Shown here one piece after another: positions 17,041-27,028 of a DNA stretch of 64,000 nt. The stretch covers positions 1 through 64,000 of the forward strand of contig JAVXFZ010000007.1 in assembly GCA_036657595.1 (NCBI GenBank), given 5' to 3'. The notes beneath the pieces are model-generated. The model saw only the letters and a program-made list of their open reading frames with translations. It was not told the origin of the DNA and ran no database searches. The translations under genes were made by a program, and so were the position numbers. Each line of letters opens with the position of its first letter. Position 1 is the first letter of the stretch. This DNA comes from Odoribacter sp036657595. GTDB taxonomy: Bacteria; Bacteroidota; Bacteroidia; Bacteroidales; Marinifilaceae.

Positions 17041-18669
17041 TTACAGTCCCAGTACTTCTATGCCTTGTTTAAAGAATATGTCTTTAGGTATGCCTGCCTT
17101 GGCAATTCGATCAAGGTCTTTTTGTAGGGCAGGAGTGACAATTCCTTTTTCTGCAATTTGTTGAGAGGCTTTTGCGTAGTTGCCATCGCCTTCAATGGTG
17201 ATATATTCACCGGCAATGATTTCAATGTCTTTTTTCATTTTATCGAAATCGACTGTATAGTAACCGGTTGTTTCGTCATTCGTGATGGCTCCGCTTTCAA
17301 CGAAATGAGCGAATTGCATCATATTTGCTTTTCCGTGTGCACTGGCTGCACCGAAACGGCAGGAACGGAAAATTCCGGCGATGAATGTTACGTAATTATC
17401 CATCAGATCTTTGTTTTCGATGATGTTCCATTCGGCTAATTTGGTGATGCAAAATAGTCCAAGTATGTCGGCTTTTCCTTCTTCGATAGCTGTATAGTTA
17501 TCTTTTAAAGCTCCCCGTACATCTTTTTTATCTGTAATGGTGTAGTTCACCCCTAATCCGTGTGCTACTTCGTGAAACATTGTGTTTTCAAAGAATGCAT
17601 TGAATTGTATGTGTTTTTGTTGTTCGGGATGAATGACCATTTTAGCAATGGGCAGTACCATTTTGTCGAATTTTGCCTGCATAGCGTTTTTTAATTGCAA
17701 TTTACGGCTACCTTTAGCTGCGTGTACGCGTGGATCGTTGGGCAGGTTGATGGCAATGTTCTTGCTTCCTGAATTACAATCGCCACTGTAGTAAATGGCG
17801 TCGTATGCATTCATATCGGGATTGGCGTTGGCTTTTTCTGTTTTATAGGCATCGGCTACCGGTAAGTTTTCTTGTAATTTCGGCAGATATTGTGCATAGA
17901 GTGAAAGTTTTTGACTCCATTCTTTATCTTTAACAAGTACTTGTCCTGAATGTGATGCTTTGTAACCGAATAGGGCATCTTCGTATGTTTCAATCGGTCC
18001 GACAACAAAATCGAGCGTATTGTCTTTCATATCCATCCAGGCTAAATCACTTGCTAAATAGTCATCCGTTAGCAGAGCATCGGCACGTAAGGATAGGTAT
18101 TTTTTGAAACCTTCGTTTTCTGCTATTTCAGCTGCTTGTTTTAGTAGAGTAGCTGCTTTTTGTACTTGTTCGGGATAGGCTTCGTGGTATGAGAGTACTT
18201 TCAACGCTCCGTTTTCATCTCGGCGAATCACACTGTACCAGTCTGTTTTTCTTTCGTCTTGTATGGCTTCAAATTCTTCTTTGGTCATATCTTTCGGATA
18301 GAAATTGGCTCCTGACGGTTTTTCGCCTGCTCCTTCTAAGAAGGGGAGGTTGTCGTTTAAGCGATCCCAAGGACCGTAGTTGACAGATAGATATTTCATC
18401 AGGGATGAATCCGTTAAACCGGCGAATAGTTGGCTTTTGTCTCCGTAAGCATTTTGCCAAAAGATATCGTCCATAATGTCAGCAACCTGCATTAATAGCG
18501 GAATCATTTTCTTTTCACTGTCCGTCAGTTTACTAATGTCTGTGGTCAATGTGTATTCCACATACTGGTCGGCTAATTCTTGATAGGGAGATGAATTGTT
18601 TGCTTTTTTGGCTTCTTTGCAAGCTCCCAATGCAAGGACGACAGCCAGCAAAAGTGTTGTTTTTTTCAT
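17041..18669 (-). CDS. M49-like zinc metallopeptidase lipoprotein
   Basis: 542 aa with a lipoprotein signal (LLLAVVLALGAC, lipid Cys17). The zinc site reads HEVAHGLG (His366, Glu367, His370) and a second motif EEGKAD at 396-401 corresponds to the EExxxD motif of dipeptidyl-peptidase III (M49). True M49 enzymes have a hexapeptide HExxxH; here the spacing is HExxH, a variant I recall in Bacteroidota homologues. Databases sometimes label these hydrolases differently. It is translated 12 nt after the S9 peptidase, so the two probably form one operon for periplasmic peptide breakdown. Confidence 0.8.
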   Translation of the reverse strand: MKKTTLLLAVVLALGACKEAKKANNSSPYQELADQYVEYTLTTDISKLTDSEKKMIPLLMQVADIMDDIFWQNAYGDKSQLFAGLTDSSLMKYLSVNYGPWDRLNDNLPFLEGAGEKPSGANFYPKDMTKEEFEAIQDERKTDWYSVIRRDENGALKVLSYHEAYPEQVQKAATLLKQAAEIAENEGFKKYLSLRADALLTDDYLASDLAWMDMKDNTLDFVVGPIETYEDALFGYKASHSGQVLVKDKEWSQKLSLYAQYLPKLQENLPVADAYKTEKANANPDMNAYDAIYYSGDCNSGSKNIAINLPNDPRVHAAKGSRKLQLKNAMQAKFDKMVLPIAKMVIHPEQQKHIQFNAFFENTMFHEVAHGLGVNYTITDKKDVRGALKDNYTAIEEGKADILGLFCITKLAEWNIIENKDLMDNYVTFIAGIFRSCRFGAASAHGKANMMQFAHFVESGAITNDETTGYYTVDFDKMKKDIEIIAGEYITIEGDGNYAKASQQIAEKGIVTPALQKDLDRIAKAGIPKDIFFKQGIEVLGL

Positions 18670-18681
18670 ACTTTTTTGATT

Positions 18682-20766
18682 TTATGATTCTGTTGTTTTT
18701 AACCATTTATCTAACCACGCTTTGAAAGTGCGTTGCCATAGAATACCGTCCTGACAACCGGTCACCCAGTGGCATTCATTCGGGAAGTAGAGGAATTGTG
18801 CCGGAATACCCCGCATACGGGCGGCATTGAATGCTGCCATACCTTGTGATACATCAATGCGGAAGTCTTTCTGACCGTGTATGACGAGTAGAGGCGTGTC
18901 CCACTTGCCGACAAATTGGTCGGGTGAATTGGCAAAAGTGCGTTGTGCAATTTTATTGTCCTTCTCCCAAGGTGCGCCGCCCATATCCCAATTAGCGAAC
19001 CACATCTCTTCGGTGGTGTTGTATTGCATTTTTAAATCAAAGATCCCACAATGGGCAATGAATGCTTTGAAACGTTTGTCGTGATGTCCTGCCAAATAGT
19101 AGACAGAGTAACCGCCGTATGAAGCACCTACGCATCCTAAGCGGTCGGCATCAATATATGGTTCTTGTTTGGCATTATCAATGGCGGAGAAGTAGTCTTT
19201 TATATTTTGTCCGGAATAATCACCGCTGATCTGTTCTAACCATTCTTGTCCGAATCCCGGTAGACCGCGACGGTTAGGGGCAACGATGATGTAGCCATTG
19301 GCTGCCATTTGTTGAAAATTCCAACGATAACTCCAAAATTGACTGACAGTGCTTTGTGGACCACCTTCGCAGTAGAGGATGGCAGGGTATTTTTTATTGG
19401 GATCAAAATGTGGGGGATAGATCATCCACACTAACATATCTTTGTTGTCGGTTGTTTTTATCCAACGTTGTTCTACTTTTCCCATTGTTAGTTGGTCGAG
19501 CAGTGGTTTGTTGACAAATGATAGTTCTTCTTCTTTGCCAGTTTGCGGATCTACTTTATAGATTTCGACCGGTTTGCTCATAGACATTTGTGTGGCGATG
19601 AGTATATCGCCGACCGGTGTGACAGAAGTATAGTTGTGTATACCTTCCGTGTGTTTTTTGATTGCTTTGGTTGCGACGTTGAGAGAATAGATTTCGTCAG
19701 TGGCGTGCCAGTCGGAGAGGAACCAAAGGGTGTTGTCATCTCCCCATTTTAATCCTGTCGCATTTTGGTCGAATCCTTCGCTGAAATCTTGTTTTTCTCC
19801 GGTGGTTAGATCCATAATGTATAAACGAATTTTGTCCGCTTCGTAACCTTCACGTTCCATACTTTCCCAAGCCATTAGTTTTCCGTTGGGAGAGATCGCC
19901 GGATTGTTGTCATATCCCATCATACCTTCCGTGAGATTTACCGTTTCGCCGTTTTCTGTATTGTAGGCGTAGAGATCGGTATTCGTTGATTCCATATAAT
20001 CAATACCTGTCTTTTTGCGAGAGGTATAAATCAATTTTTTTCCGTCTTTTGTCCACGTTAATTGTTCAATTCCCCCCCAAGGACGTACCGGTGATTCCCA
20101 ATGTTCACCTTCCATAATGTCTTTCCCGTCGGTAATTGTTTGCGAAGGAGTGTGGTCGGCAATGAAAATGTGGGTATAAGCGTTTACCCAGTCATTCCAA
20201 TGACGATATACCTGATCATTTATAATCTGCGCCTTTGCTTTGGGCAGATCTGGATAAATATCTTGTACGGTATTTTCTAATTTTACATCTTTCAGGTAAA
20301 CGATTTTTGAAAAATCCGGCGCATATAAGTAACCGTTAATGCCCCCTTCAATGTTTGTTACTTGTCGTACGTTTTTTCCGTCTGGATTCATTTCCCATAA
20401 TTGTCCTTGTGACAAATAGGTGATTTGTTTTCCGTCCGGTGTCCATCCGGCATCCGATTCGTTGCCATTTGTATTGGTTAACCGCGTAGATTTGCCATCC
20501 GGCAAAGACATCACGTAGAGATCGGAATATCCTTTGTCTTCTTCTTTATTAAAGTAAGTTACATCGTACACTGCTTTCGTCCCGTCCGGAGATATGTTAA
20601 CGTTTCCGATTCTTCCAAACGACCAAAGTACTTCCGGTGTCATCACGTCTGACGTTAGTTTTGTCTGCGGTGGAGTGTACCCCGGCGAATTTTGTACTGA
20701 TTCTTTTTTATTATTACACGCCATAAGTGACAGTAGAATAAGAGTGGGTAATATCAGTTTTTTCAT
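18682..20766 (-). CDS. S9-family prolyl oligopeptidase / dipeptidyl aminopeptidase lipoprotein
   Basis: Secreted serine exopeptidase with an N-terminal beta-propeller and a C-terminal alpha/beta hydrolase domain. I start at 20766, where MKKLILPTLILLSLMAC is a lipoprotein signal; the longer frame from 20892 adds 42 residues that would precede it. The propeller carries repeated WD40/TolB-like units (SPDGTKAVYDVTYF, TPDGKQITYLSQG, SPNGKLMAWESM). The catalytic Ser lies in GASYGGYSVYYLAG, with the conserved C-terminal PLLVIHGQKDFRID (Asp) and PNECHWVTG (His). Co-transcribed with the downstream M49-like gene. Confidence 0.93.
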   Translation of the reverse strand: MKKLILPTLILLSLMACNNKKESVQNSPGYTPPQTKLTSDVMTPEVLWSFGRIGNVNISPDGTKAVYDVTYFNKEEDKGYSDLYVMSLPDGKSTRLTNTNGNESDAGWTPDGKQITYLSQGQLWEMNPDGKNVRQVTNIEGGINGYLYAPDFSKIVYLKDVKLENTVQDIYPDLPKAKAQIINDQVYRHWNDWVNAYTHIFIADHTPSQTITDGKDIMEGEHWESPVRPWGGIEQLTWTKDGKKLIYTSRKKTGIDYMESTNTDLYAYNTENGETVNLTEGMMGYDNNPAISPNGKLMAWESMEREGYEADKIRLYIMDLTTGEKQDFSEGFDQNATGLKWGDDNTLWFLSDWHATDEIYSLNVATKAIKKHTEGIHNYTSVTPVGDILIATQMSMSKPVEIYKVDPQTGKEEELSFVNKPLLDQLTMGKVEQRWIKTTDNKDMLVWMIYPPHFDPNKKYPAILYCEGGPQSTVSQFWSYRWNFQQMAANGYIIVAPNRRGLPGFGQEWLEQISGDYSGQNIKDYFSAIDNAKQEPYIDADRLGCVGASYGGYSVYYLAGHHDKRFKAFIAHCGIFDLKMQYNTTEEMWFANWDMGGAPWEKDNKIAQRTFANSPDQFVGKWDTPLLVIHGQKDFRIDVSQGMAAFNAARMRGIPAQFLYFPNECHWVTGCQDGILWQRTFKAWLDKWLKTTES

Positions 20767-20849
20767 ATTTATAAATAATGATAAGTCTGTTGGCTCATTG
20801 AATGTTTTTGCAATCATTTTTAGATCAGTTGTATTTCTTGGTATACGAT

Positions 20850-20892
20850 ATAAAATGATACCAAAAATCCCTGTTGAGATTTTTGATACCAT
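20850..20892 (-). terminator. Terminator after recA
   Basis: ATGATACCAAAAATC (20855-20869) pairs with GATTTTTGATACCAT (20878-20892) as a 15-bp stem with two G-U pairs on the minus-strand RNA and an 8-nt loop, followed by TTTTAT on the minus strand. Lies 17 nt past the recA stop. Confidence 0.8.
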
Positions 20893-20908
20893 TCTATGGT
20901 AGAATATT

Positions 20909-21967
20909 TTAATCTTCTACTTCGTTTCCTTCAACTTTTGTGGTAGTTTTTTCGGGTTTATCCGTTTTGGTGTTCATTGCCAAGATAATCTTTTGCTTTA
21001 ATTCTTGAGCTAATTCGGGATTATCCATAATCAGTTGTTTTACGGTTTCACGACCTTGTCCTAATTTATTTTCGCCGTATGAGAACCAACTACCGCTTTT
21101 TTTGATTACGTTGTATTCCACTCCCAGATCAACAATTTCTCCTGAAATGGAAATGCCTTCTCCGTACATAATGTCAAATTCTGCTTTTCGGAATGGAGGT
21201 GCCACCTTGTTTTTTACTACTTTTACACGGCTGTGATTGCCAAGTATTTCTTCACCGTCTTTGATTGCTCCGATTTTACGAATGTCAAGACGTACCGATG
21301 CATAGAATTTCAGCGCATTACCACCGGTTGTTGTTTCGGGATTTCCAAACATAACACCGATTTTTTCCCGCAATTGGTTGATGAAAATACAACAGGTATT
21401 GGTTTTGCTGATTGTACTTGTTAGTTTACGTAGTGCTTGTGACATCAGCCTTGCTTGTAATCCCATTACGCTGTCGCCCATATTGCCTTCAATTTCGGCT
21501 TTGGGAGTTAAAGCGGCTACGGAGTCAATGACAATGATGTCAATGGCAGCCGATCGAATTAATTGCTCGGTGATTTCTAAAGCTTGTTCGCCGTTGTCCG
21601 GTTGAGAAATAAATAAGTTTTCTATATCAACCCCCAGTTTTTCAGCATAGGTACGGTCAAAAGCGTGTTCTGCATCTATAATTGCTGCGATACCACCCAT
21701 TTTTTGAGCCTCAGCAATGGCGTGGATGGCTAAGGTTGTTTTCCCGGATGATTCCGGGCCATAAATTTCGATGACGCGTCCTTTCGGGTATCCGCCTACG
21801 CCCAATGCTTTGTCGAGCGCAATAGAACCTGAAGAAATCACCGGGATGTTTTCAATCTGATTATCTCCCAACTTCATTATGCTTCCTTTGCCGAAGTTCT
21901 TTTCAATTTTGTCGAGAGTTAATTGGAGAGCTTTCATCTTTTCCAGATTCGTTTCTTTTGATGCCAT
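20909..21967 (-). CDS. recA: Recombinase RecA
   Basis: Strand-exchange and LexA/UmuD co-protease protein. Walker A GPESSGKTT near residue 69, IDAEHAFD, then FINQLREKIGVMFGNPETTT containing the L2-region motif, and the C-terminal acidic tail VEGNEVED. The 352-aa length is typical of the phylum. Transcribed alone, divergent from hppA; a TACTTTTG -7 element lies upstream. No SOS operator could be identified by eye. Confidence 0.98.
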   Translation of the reverse strand: MASKETNLEKMKALQLTLDKIEKNFGKGSIMKLGDNQIENIPVISSGSIALDKALGVGGYPKGRVIEIYGPESSGKTTLAIHAIAEAQKMGGIAAIIDAEHAFDRTYAEKLGVDIENLFISQPDNGEQALEITEQLIRSAAIDIIVIDSVAALTPKAEIEGNMGDSVMGLQARLMSQALRKLTSTISKTNTCCIFINQLREKIGVMFGNPETTTGGNALKFYASVRLDIRKIGAIKDGEEILGNHSRVKVVKNKVAPPFRKAEFDIMYGEGISISGEIVDLGVEYNVIKKSGSWFSYGENKLGQGRETVKQLIMDNPELAQELKQKIILAMNTKTDKPEKTTTKVEGNEVED

Positions 21968-22083
21968 ATAATTTTATTTAATGTTTGATATGTTATTTCC
22001 GTCCATACATAGATCTTTCCGCACACACATTGCGATGTTTCGATCTTTTATCTGTGTCGACAATCACGTAGAAAGTCATATTA

Positions 22084-22091
22084 CAAAAGTA
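22084..22091 (-). promoter_or_regulatory. -7 element of recA promoter
   Basis: TACTTTTG on the minus strand matches TAnnTTTG. It would give a leader of about 110 nt to the recA start. Confidence 0.4.
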
Positions 22092-22252
22092 GAAATATTT
22101 TGTTGAATTCCGAGAGGTAAAGTTAATATTACTGGTGAAAATTCATATACAAAGAGATATGATCGCATAAAAGCTGTGGTGGTGATTTATTTGGCTCGCT
22201 CTGTTTGAGAAATCAGATTGAAAAAAATTAATTGATATTTTAGTGTAAAAAG

Positions 22253-22282
22253 TTGTATTATTTAGATAGAATACTAATTTTG
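22253..22282 (+). promoter_or_regulatory. hppA promoter
   Basis: TTG at 22253-22255 and TAATTTTG at 22275-22282 are separated by 19 nt, the spacing expected for Bacteroidota -33/-7 promoters. The start of hppA is 72 nt downstream of the -7. Confidence 0.6.
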
Positions 22283-22354
22283 TAGCAGAAGTAAAAAGGT
22301 CTATTCTGTTCTTTGAGTAATATAATAAATTGTTAATTTCTAATTCTTGAAACT

Positions 22355-24538
22355 ATGTTAAATCAATTGTTTTGGATTGTACCGATTTGTTCAATTATTG
22401 CATTAGTGTTTGCAAGATTTTTTTTTAAAGGAATGATGAAGGAACCGGAGGGGAATGACACGATGAAGCGTATTGCAGGACACGTTCGAAAGGGCGCAAT
22501 GGCTTACCTGAAACAGCAGTATAAAATTGTGGGGCTTGTATTTCTGATTTTATGTCTATTCTTTGCGTGGATGGCTTATGGATTGGGCTTACAGAATGGA
22601 TGGGTTTGGTTTGCTTTTCTTACCGGAGGTTTCTTTTCGGGATTGGCAGGATTTATTGGAATGAAGACGGCTACTTATGCTTCGGCGCGTACGGCAAATG
22701 CTGCCGGTCGCAGTATAAACGAAGGATTGAAAGTGGCATTTCGCTCGGGAGCAGTGATGGGTTTAGTGGTTGTGGGACTGGCTTTACTCGATATTTCTTT
22801 GTGGTGGTTGGTACTTGATTACTTTGTAGAGGATGCAGATGCCAGTCACAAGGCAGTTATGATTACAACAACGATGTTGACTTTTGGAATGGGTGCATCC
22901 ACACAAGCATTGTTTGCACGTGTGGGCGGCGGTATTTTTACAAAAGCTGCTGATGTAGGAGCTGATTTAGTTGGAAAAGTGGAAGCAGGTATTCCGGAAG
23001 ATGACCCGCGTAATCCTGCAACGATTGCTGACAATGTCGGTGACAATGTCGGTGATGTTGCCGGTATGGGGGCGGATCTCTATGAATCATACTGTGGTTC
23101 GGTGTTGGCAACGGCTGCGTTGGGAGCAGCGGCTTTTATTAAAACACCCGACTTGCAGTTTAATGCTATCTTGGCTCCGATGTTGATTGCTGCTTTTGGG
23201 GTGGTGCTTTCATTGTTGGGTATTTTTATGGTTAAAACAAAAGAGGGAGCTTCACAATTGCAATTGCTGCGAGCGTTGGATCGTGGTATTAATACCAGTT
23301 CGGTGTTGATTATCGCAGCCAGTTTTTTGGTTGTTTGGCTGTTGGGCTTGAGCTATTGGATTTGTGGTTCGATAGTTGTTGGATTGTTGACCGGGATTGT
23401 AATCGGGAAAGCTACAGAGCATTATACATCTCACGCTTATAAACCCACTCAGGATATAGCAAAGGCTTCTGAAACGGGGGCGGCTACCGTTATTATAAAA
23501 GGTATAGGAACGGGAATGATCTCAACGGCTATCCCGGTGATTGCGATTGTGATCGGCATTTTGTTGGCTTATATGTTTGCTGCGGGATTTGATATGGGAA
23601 ATATGTCAATGGGATTATATGGGGTTGGAATAGCTGCGGTCGGAATGCTTTCAACGTTAGGTATTACGCTGGCGACAGATGCTTACGGTCCGATTGCTGA
23701 TAATGCCGGTGGTAATGCGGAAATGAGCGGATTGGACGAAACAGTGCGGCAACGTACGGATGCATTGGACGCTTTAGGTAATACAACAGCGGCTACCGGC
23801 AAAGGGTTTGCCATTGGTTCGGCGGCATTGACGGGATTAGCCTTGTTAGCTTCTTATATAGAGGAAATAAAGATCGGATTGATCCGTTTGGGACATACGA
23901 CATTGGAGATGGGGAGCGGTGTTATTGATACTTCGTCGGCTACGCTAAAAGATATGATGACTTATTATGATGTGAATTTAATGAATCCGAAAGTTCTTGC
24001 CGGTGTTTTTATCGGTTCGATGGTCGCATTCTTGTTTTGTGGTCTGACAATGAATGCCGTGGGGCGGGCTGCTCAAAAAATGGTCAATGAAGTTCGGCGC
24101 CAATTCCGTGAAATTAAAGGTATTATGGAAGGAAAAACCGAACCGGATTATGCCCGTTGTGTGGAAATATCCACTCGTGGAGCTCAACGGGAAATGATAT
24201 TTCCCTCGTTGCTGGCTATTGTTATTCCGATTCTTATAGGTTTACTATTAGGAGTTGCCGGAGTGATGGGTTTATTGGTCGGAGGTTTAGGTTCAGGCTT
24301 TGTCTTGGCTGTATTTATGGCAAATTCAGGCGGTGCTTGGGATAATGCGAAGAAGTATGTTGAAGAAGGTCATTTGGGCGGTAAAGGTTCGGAATGCCAT
24401 AAAGCAACGGTCATTGGCGATACAGTTGGCGATCCGTTCAAGGATACTTCCGGTCCCAGCTTGAATATTTTGATCAAATTGATGAGTATGGTTGCAATTG
24501 TGATGGCGGGCGTTACTTGTATGTATAGTTTATTATAG
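22355..24538 (+). CDS. hppA: Membrane-bound pyrophosphatase, K+-dependent type
   Basis: Couples pyrophosphate hydrolysis to Na+ or H+ export. 727 aa with about 16 membrane helices. The substrate-binding blocks are intact: DVGADLVGKVEAGIPEDDPR, NPATIADNVGDNVGDVAGMG and DTVGDPFKDTSGPSLNILIK. In GNTTAATGKG (residues 475-484) Ala479 and Gly482 occupy the positions that in K+-independent enzymes are Lys and Thr, so this should be a K+-dependent, Na+-regulated pump (known for the family; the ion pumped is inference). Single-gene unit with its own promoter and a large terminator. Confidence 0.96.
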   Translation: MLNQLFWIVPICSIIALVFARFFFKGMMKEPEGNDTMKRIAGHVRKGAMAYLKQQYKIVGLVFLILCLFFAWMAYGLGLQNGWVWFAFLTGGFFSGLAGFIGMKTATYASARTANAAGRSINEGLKVAFRSGAVMGLVVVGLALLDISLWWLVLDYFVEDADASHKAVMITTTMLTFGMGASTQALFARVGGGIFTKAADVGADLVGKVEAGIPEDDPRNPATIADNVGDNVGDVAGMGADLYESYCGSVLATAALGAAAFIKTPDLQFNAILAPMLIAAFGVVLSLLGIFMVKTKEGASQLQLLRALDRGINTSSVLIIAASFLVVWLLGLSYWICGSIVVGLLTGIVIGKATEHYTSHAYKPTQDIAKASETGAATVIIKGIGTGMISTAIPVIAIVIGILLAYMFAAGFDMGNMSMGLYGVGIAAVGMLSTLGITLATDAYGPIADNAGGNAEMSGLDETVRQRTDALDALGNTTAATGKGFAIGSAALTGLALLASYIEEIKIGLIRLGHTTLEMGSGVIDTSSATLKDMMTYYDVNLMNPKVLAGVFIGSMVAFLFCGLTMNAVGRAAQKMVNEVRRQFREIKGIMEGKTEPDYARCVEISTRGAQREMIFPSLLAIVIPILIGLLLGVAGVMGLLVGGLGSGFVLAVFMANSGGAWDNAKKYVEEGHLGGKGSECHKATVIGDTVGDPFKDTSGPSLNILIKLMSMVAIVMAGVTCMYSLL

Positions 24539-24606
24539 TTTAATCTATTGACTGGATCTATTTCTTTTGTAAGTTACGTGAAATAGTAAAAAGTTTATAA
24601 TCATTC

Positions 24607-24683
24607 TTTCCCGTCCAATTATTGATTTGAACAGATATTTGTTTATTTTCTGCTAAAATCAATGAATGGACGGGAAATTTTTT
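24607..24683 (+). terminator. Terminator after hppA
   Basis: TTTCCCGTCCA (24607-24617) pairs with TGGACGGGAAA (24667-24677), with an inner ATTGATTT/AAATCAAT stem (24621-24628 and 24656-24663), followed by TTTTTT. It lies about 70 nt past the hppA stop. Confidence 0.85.
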
Positions 24684-25019
24684 ATAAAATGATGCTTGAG
24701 ATTCGCTACTTAAAGAGTTGAAGATTATCGCTAACTAATATATGATTTCTGAAAAAATATGATCTCTGTCATCTTTTTCTTTATATTAAATTTTTGTGGT
24801 CGGACAGGGAGTAATTTGTTTCATTATTAAAAAAAACTTATTTCTCAATAATCAATCTGAGAATCCACTGAACATCCTGAAGCAGGCTTATGATATGCCT
24901 TAATAATAAGAAAGGACACCGGAACAATAAAGTTTTGATGGAGATGTTGACTGTATTATTTTAATACATTTGACATTGATTCTGTATAAAAAAATGACGG
25001 TTATTCGTGGAAAAATGAT

Positions 25020-25027
25020 TATATTTG
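25020..25027 (+). promoter_or_regulatory. -7 element of gyrB promoter
   Basis: TATATTTG matches TAnnTTTG and lies 35 nt before the ATG at 25063. Its position inside the longer open frame is the main reason to reject the 24970 start. Confidence 0.5.
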
Positions 25028-25062
25028 CACGTTCTGTGAAAAAAAATCAATTAAATAGAGAT

Positions 25063-27027
25063 ATGAGCGAAGAGATAGAGAAATTAGAAAGAGAATATAC
25101 GGCGGATAGCATCCAAGTGCTTGAAGGACTGGAAGCCGTGAGGATGCGTCCTTCAATGTATATTGGAGATGTGAATACAAAAGGCTTGCATCATTTGGTC
25201 TATGAAGTGGTGGATAACTCCATTGATGAAGCATTAGCCGGACATTGCGACCATATACAAGTGGTTATTAATGAAGACAATTCAATAGCGGTCAGTGATA
25301 ATGGTCGTGGTATTCCTACAGGATTCCACGCTAAAGAAGGCAGATCTGCCTTGGAAGTGGTTATGACTGTCTTGCACGCAGGAGGTAAATTTGATAAAGA
25401 TTCCTATAAAGTATCCGGAGGATTGCACGGAGTTGGCGTGTCGTGTGTCAACGCTTTATCTTCAACATTGGTGGCAGAGATTTACCAAAATGGTAAGATT
25501 TGGCGGCAAGAATATCACAAAGGTGCTCCGGCAGGTGATGTTCAAATTATCGGCGAAACGGAACGGACTGGTACAACAATTACGTTTAAACCGGATGACA
25601 GTATCTTTTATGTCACAGAGTATAAATACGATATATTGTCTGCCCGTTTACGTGAATTGGCTTATTTGAATAAAGGTATTCGCTTGTCATTGACCGATAA
25701 ACGTGACATCAATACTGAAACCAATGAACCACGATGTGAAGTGTTTTATTCTACTCTTGGATTGCGTGAATTTGTAGAGTATTTGGATAATGTTCGAGAA
25801 AAATTAATCGAAAATACAATAGATATTTCTACTGAAAAGAACGGGGTACCTATTGAAGTGGCGTTACACTATAATACCGGTTTTTCGGAGAATGTATTTT
25901 CTTATGTGAACAATATTAATACAATAGAAGGGGGTACTCATCTTGCCGGTTTTAAACGAGCGTTAACATCAACATTGAAAGCTTACGCGGATAGTCATAG
26001 TATGTTGTCAAAATTGAAATTTGATATCAATAGTGATGACTTCCGTGAAGGATTAACAGCTGTTATTTCTGTCAAGGTGGCAGAACCGCAATTTGAAGGA
26101 CAGACGAAGACGAAGTTAGGTAATACAGATGTTGGTACGGCTGTTTCACAGGCTGTAACTACGTTATTGACCAATTATTTGGAAGAAAATCCGAAAGATG
26201 CAAGAGCTATTGTTGATAAGGTGATATTGGCTGCAACGGCTCGTCACGCAGCACGAAAGGCTCGTGAGATGGTGCAACGTAAAACGATATTAAGCGGTTC
26301 CGGTTTACCCGGTAAATTAGCTGATTGTTCTGATAATGATCCGGTAAAATGCGAGATATTCTTAGTGGAGGGAGATTCAGCAGGGGGTACGGCAAAACAG
26401 GGACGTGACCGTAGATTCCAAGCGATCTTACCATTGCGGGGTAAGATATTGAACGTTGAGAAAGCGATGCTGCATCGTGTTTTTGAAAGCGAAGAAATTA
26501 AAATTATATTTCAAGCATTAGGAATTTCAATAGGTACGCAGGAAGATAGTCGGGCTGTTAATTTGGAAAAAATCAGGTATCACAAAATTGTAATTATGGC
26601 GGATGCCGATGTCGATGGTGCGCACATTGCCACCTTAATTATGACATTATTTTTCCGTTTTATGCGACAGGTGATAGAAGAAGGATATTTATATATTGCT
26701 ACACCGCCTTTATATTCTGTGAAAAAAGGAAACAAGGATCAACGATATTGTTGGACGGATAAAGAATTGGAGCAATTAGTAAATGAAATGAGTAACGGAA
26801 AAGGTGATGGCGGTTTGCATATCCAACGTTACAAAGGTTTGGGTGAAATGAGTAAGGAACAGTTGTGGGAAACAACTATGTCTCCTGAACATCGTATATT
26901 GAGGCAAGTTTCCATAGAAAATGCAGCCGATGCCGACCGTATTTTCTCAATGCTAATGGGTGATGATGTCCCACCAAGACGGCAATTTATAGAGCAGAAT
27001 GCAACTTATGCAAAGATTGATGCTTAG
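25063..27027 (+). CDS. gyrB: DNA gyrase subunit B
   Basis: ATPase subunit of DNA gyrase. I start at 25063 (MSEEIEKLEREYTADSIQVL), giving 654 aa, the normal phylum length; the open frame extends back to 24970 through a likely promoter. Conserved parts: EAVRMRPSMYIGDV, the GHKL ATP site (DNSIDEALAG, DNGRGIPTGFH, SGGLHGVGVSCVNALS), the Toprim motif LVEGDSAGGTAKQGRDRRFQ, ADADVDGAHI, and the C-terminal QRYKGLGEMSKEQLWETTMS. It ends at a textbook terminator. Confidence 0.97.
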   Translation: MSEEIEKLEREYTADSIQVLEGLEAVRMRPSMYIGDVNTKGLHHLVYEVVDNSIDEALAGHCDHIQVVINEDNSIAVSDNGRGIPTGFHAKEGRSALEVVMTVLHAGGKFDKDSYKVSGGLHGVGVSCVNALSSTLVAEIYQNGKIWRQEYHKGAPAGDVQIIGETERTGTTITFKPDDSIFYVTEYKYDILSARLRELAYLNKGIRLSLTDKRDINTETNEPRCEVFYSTLGLREFVEYLDNVREKLIENTIDISTEKNGVPIEVALHYNTGFSENVFSYVNNINTIEGGTHLAGFKRALTSTLKAYADSHSMLSKLKFDINSDDFREGLTAVISVKVAEPQFEGQTKTKLGNTDVGTAVSQAVTTLLTNYLEENPKDARAIVDKVILAATARHAARKAREMVQRKTILSGSGLPGKLADCSDNDPVKCEIFLVEGDSAGGTAKQGRDRRFQAILPLRGKILNVEKAMLHRVFESEEIKIIFQALGISIGTQEDSRAVNLEKIRYHKIVIMADADVDGAHIATLIMTLFFRFMRQVIEEGYLYIATPPLYSVKKGNKDQRYCWTDKELEQLVNEMSNGKGDGGLHIQRYKGLGEMSKEQLWETTMSPEHRILRQVSIENAADADRIFSMLMGDDVPPRRQFIEQNATYAKIDA

Positions 27028-27028
27028 A

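Larger units (their letters stand above)
21968..22354. other. Divergent promoter region recA / hppA
   Basis: Gene-free. It holds the recA -7 element at 22084-22091 and a well-spaced hppA promoter at 22253-22282. Nothing else stands out. Confidence 0.55.
24539..25062. other. Spacer between hppA and gyrB
   Basis: About 520 nt without a credible gene. Contains the hppA terminator (24607-24683), a small AGGC...GCCT hairpin near 24882-24899, and the gyrB -7 element. The middle part (24690-24960) is AT-rich and shows nothing I can name. Confidence 0.5.

Noticed and set aside
24970..25062. Longer gyrB start at 24970
   Set aside because: A TAnnTTTG -7 element lies inside that extension and the 31 extra residues have no similarity to GyrB; the start at 25063 fits the family.
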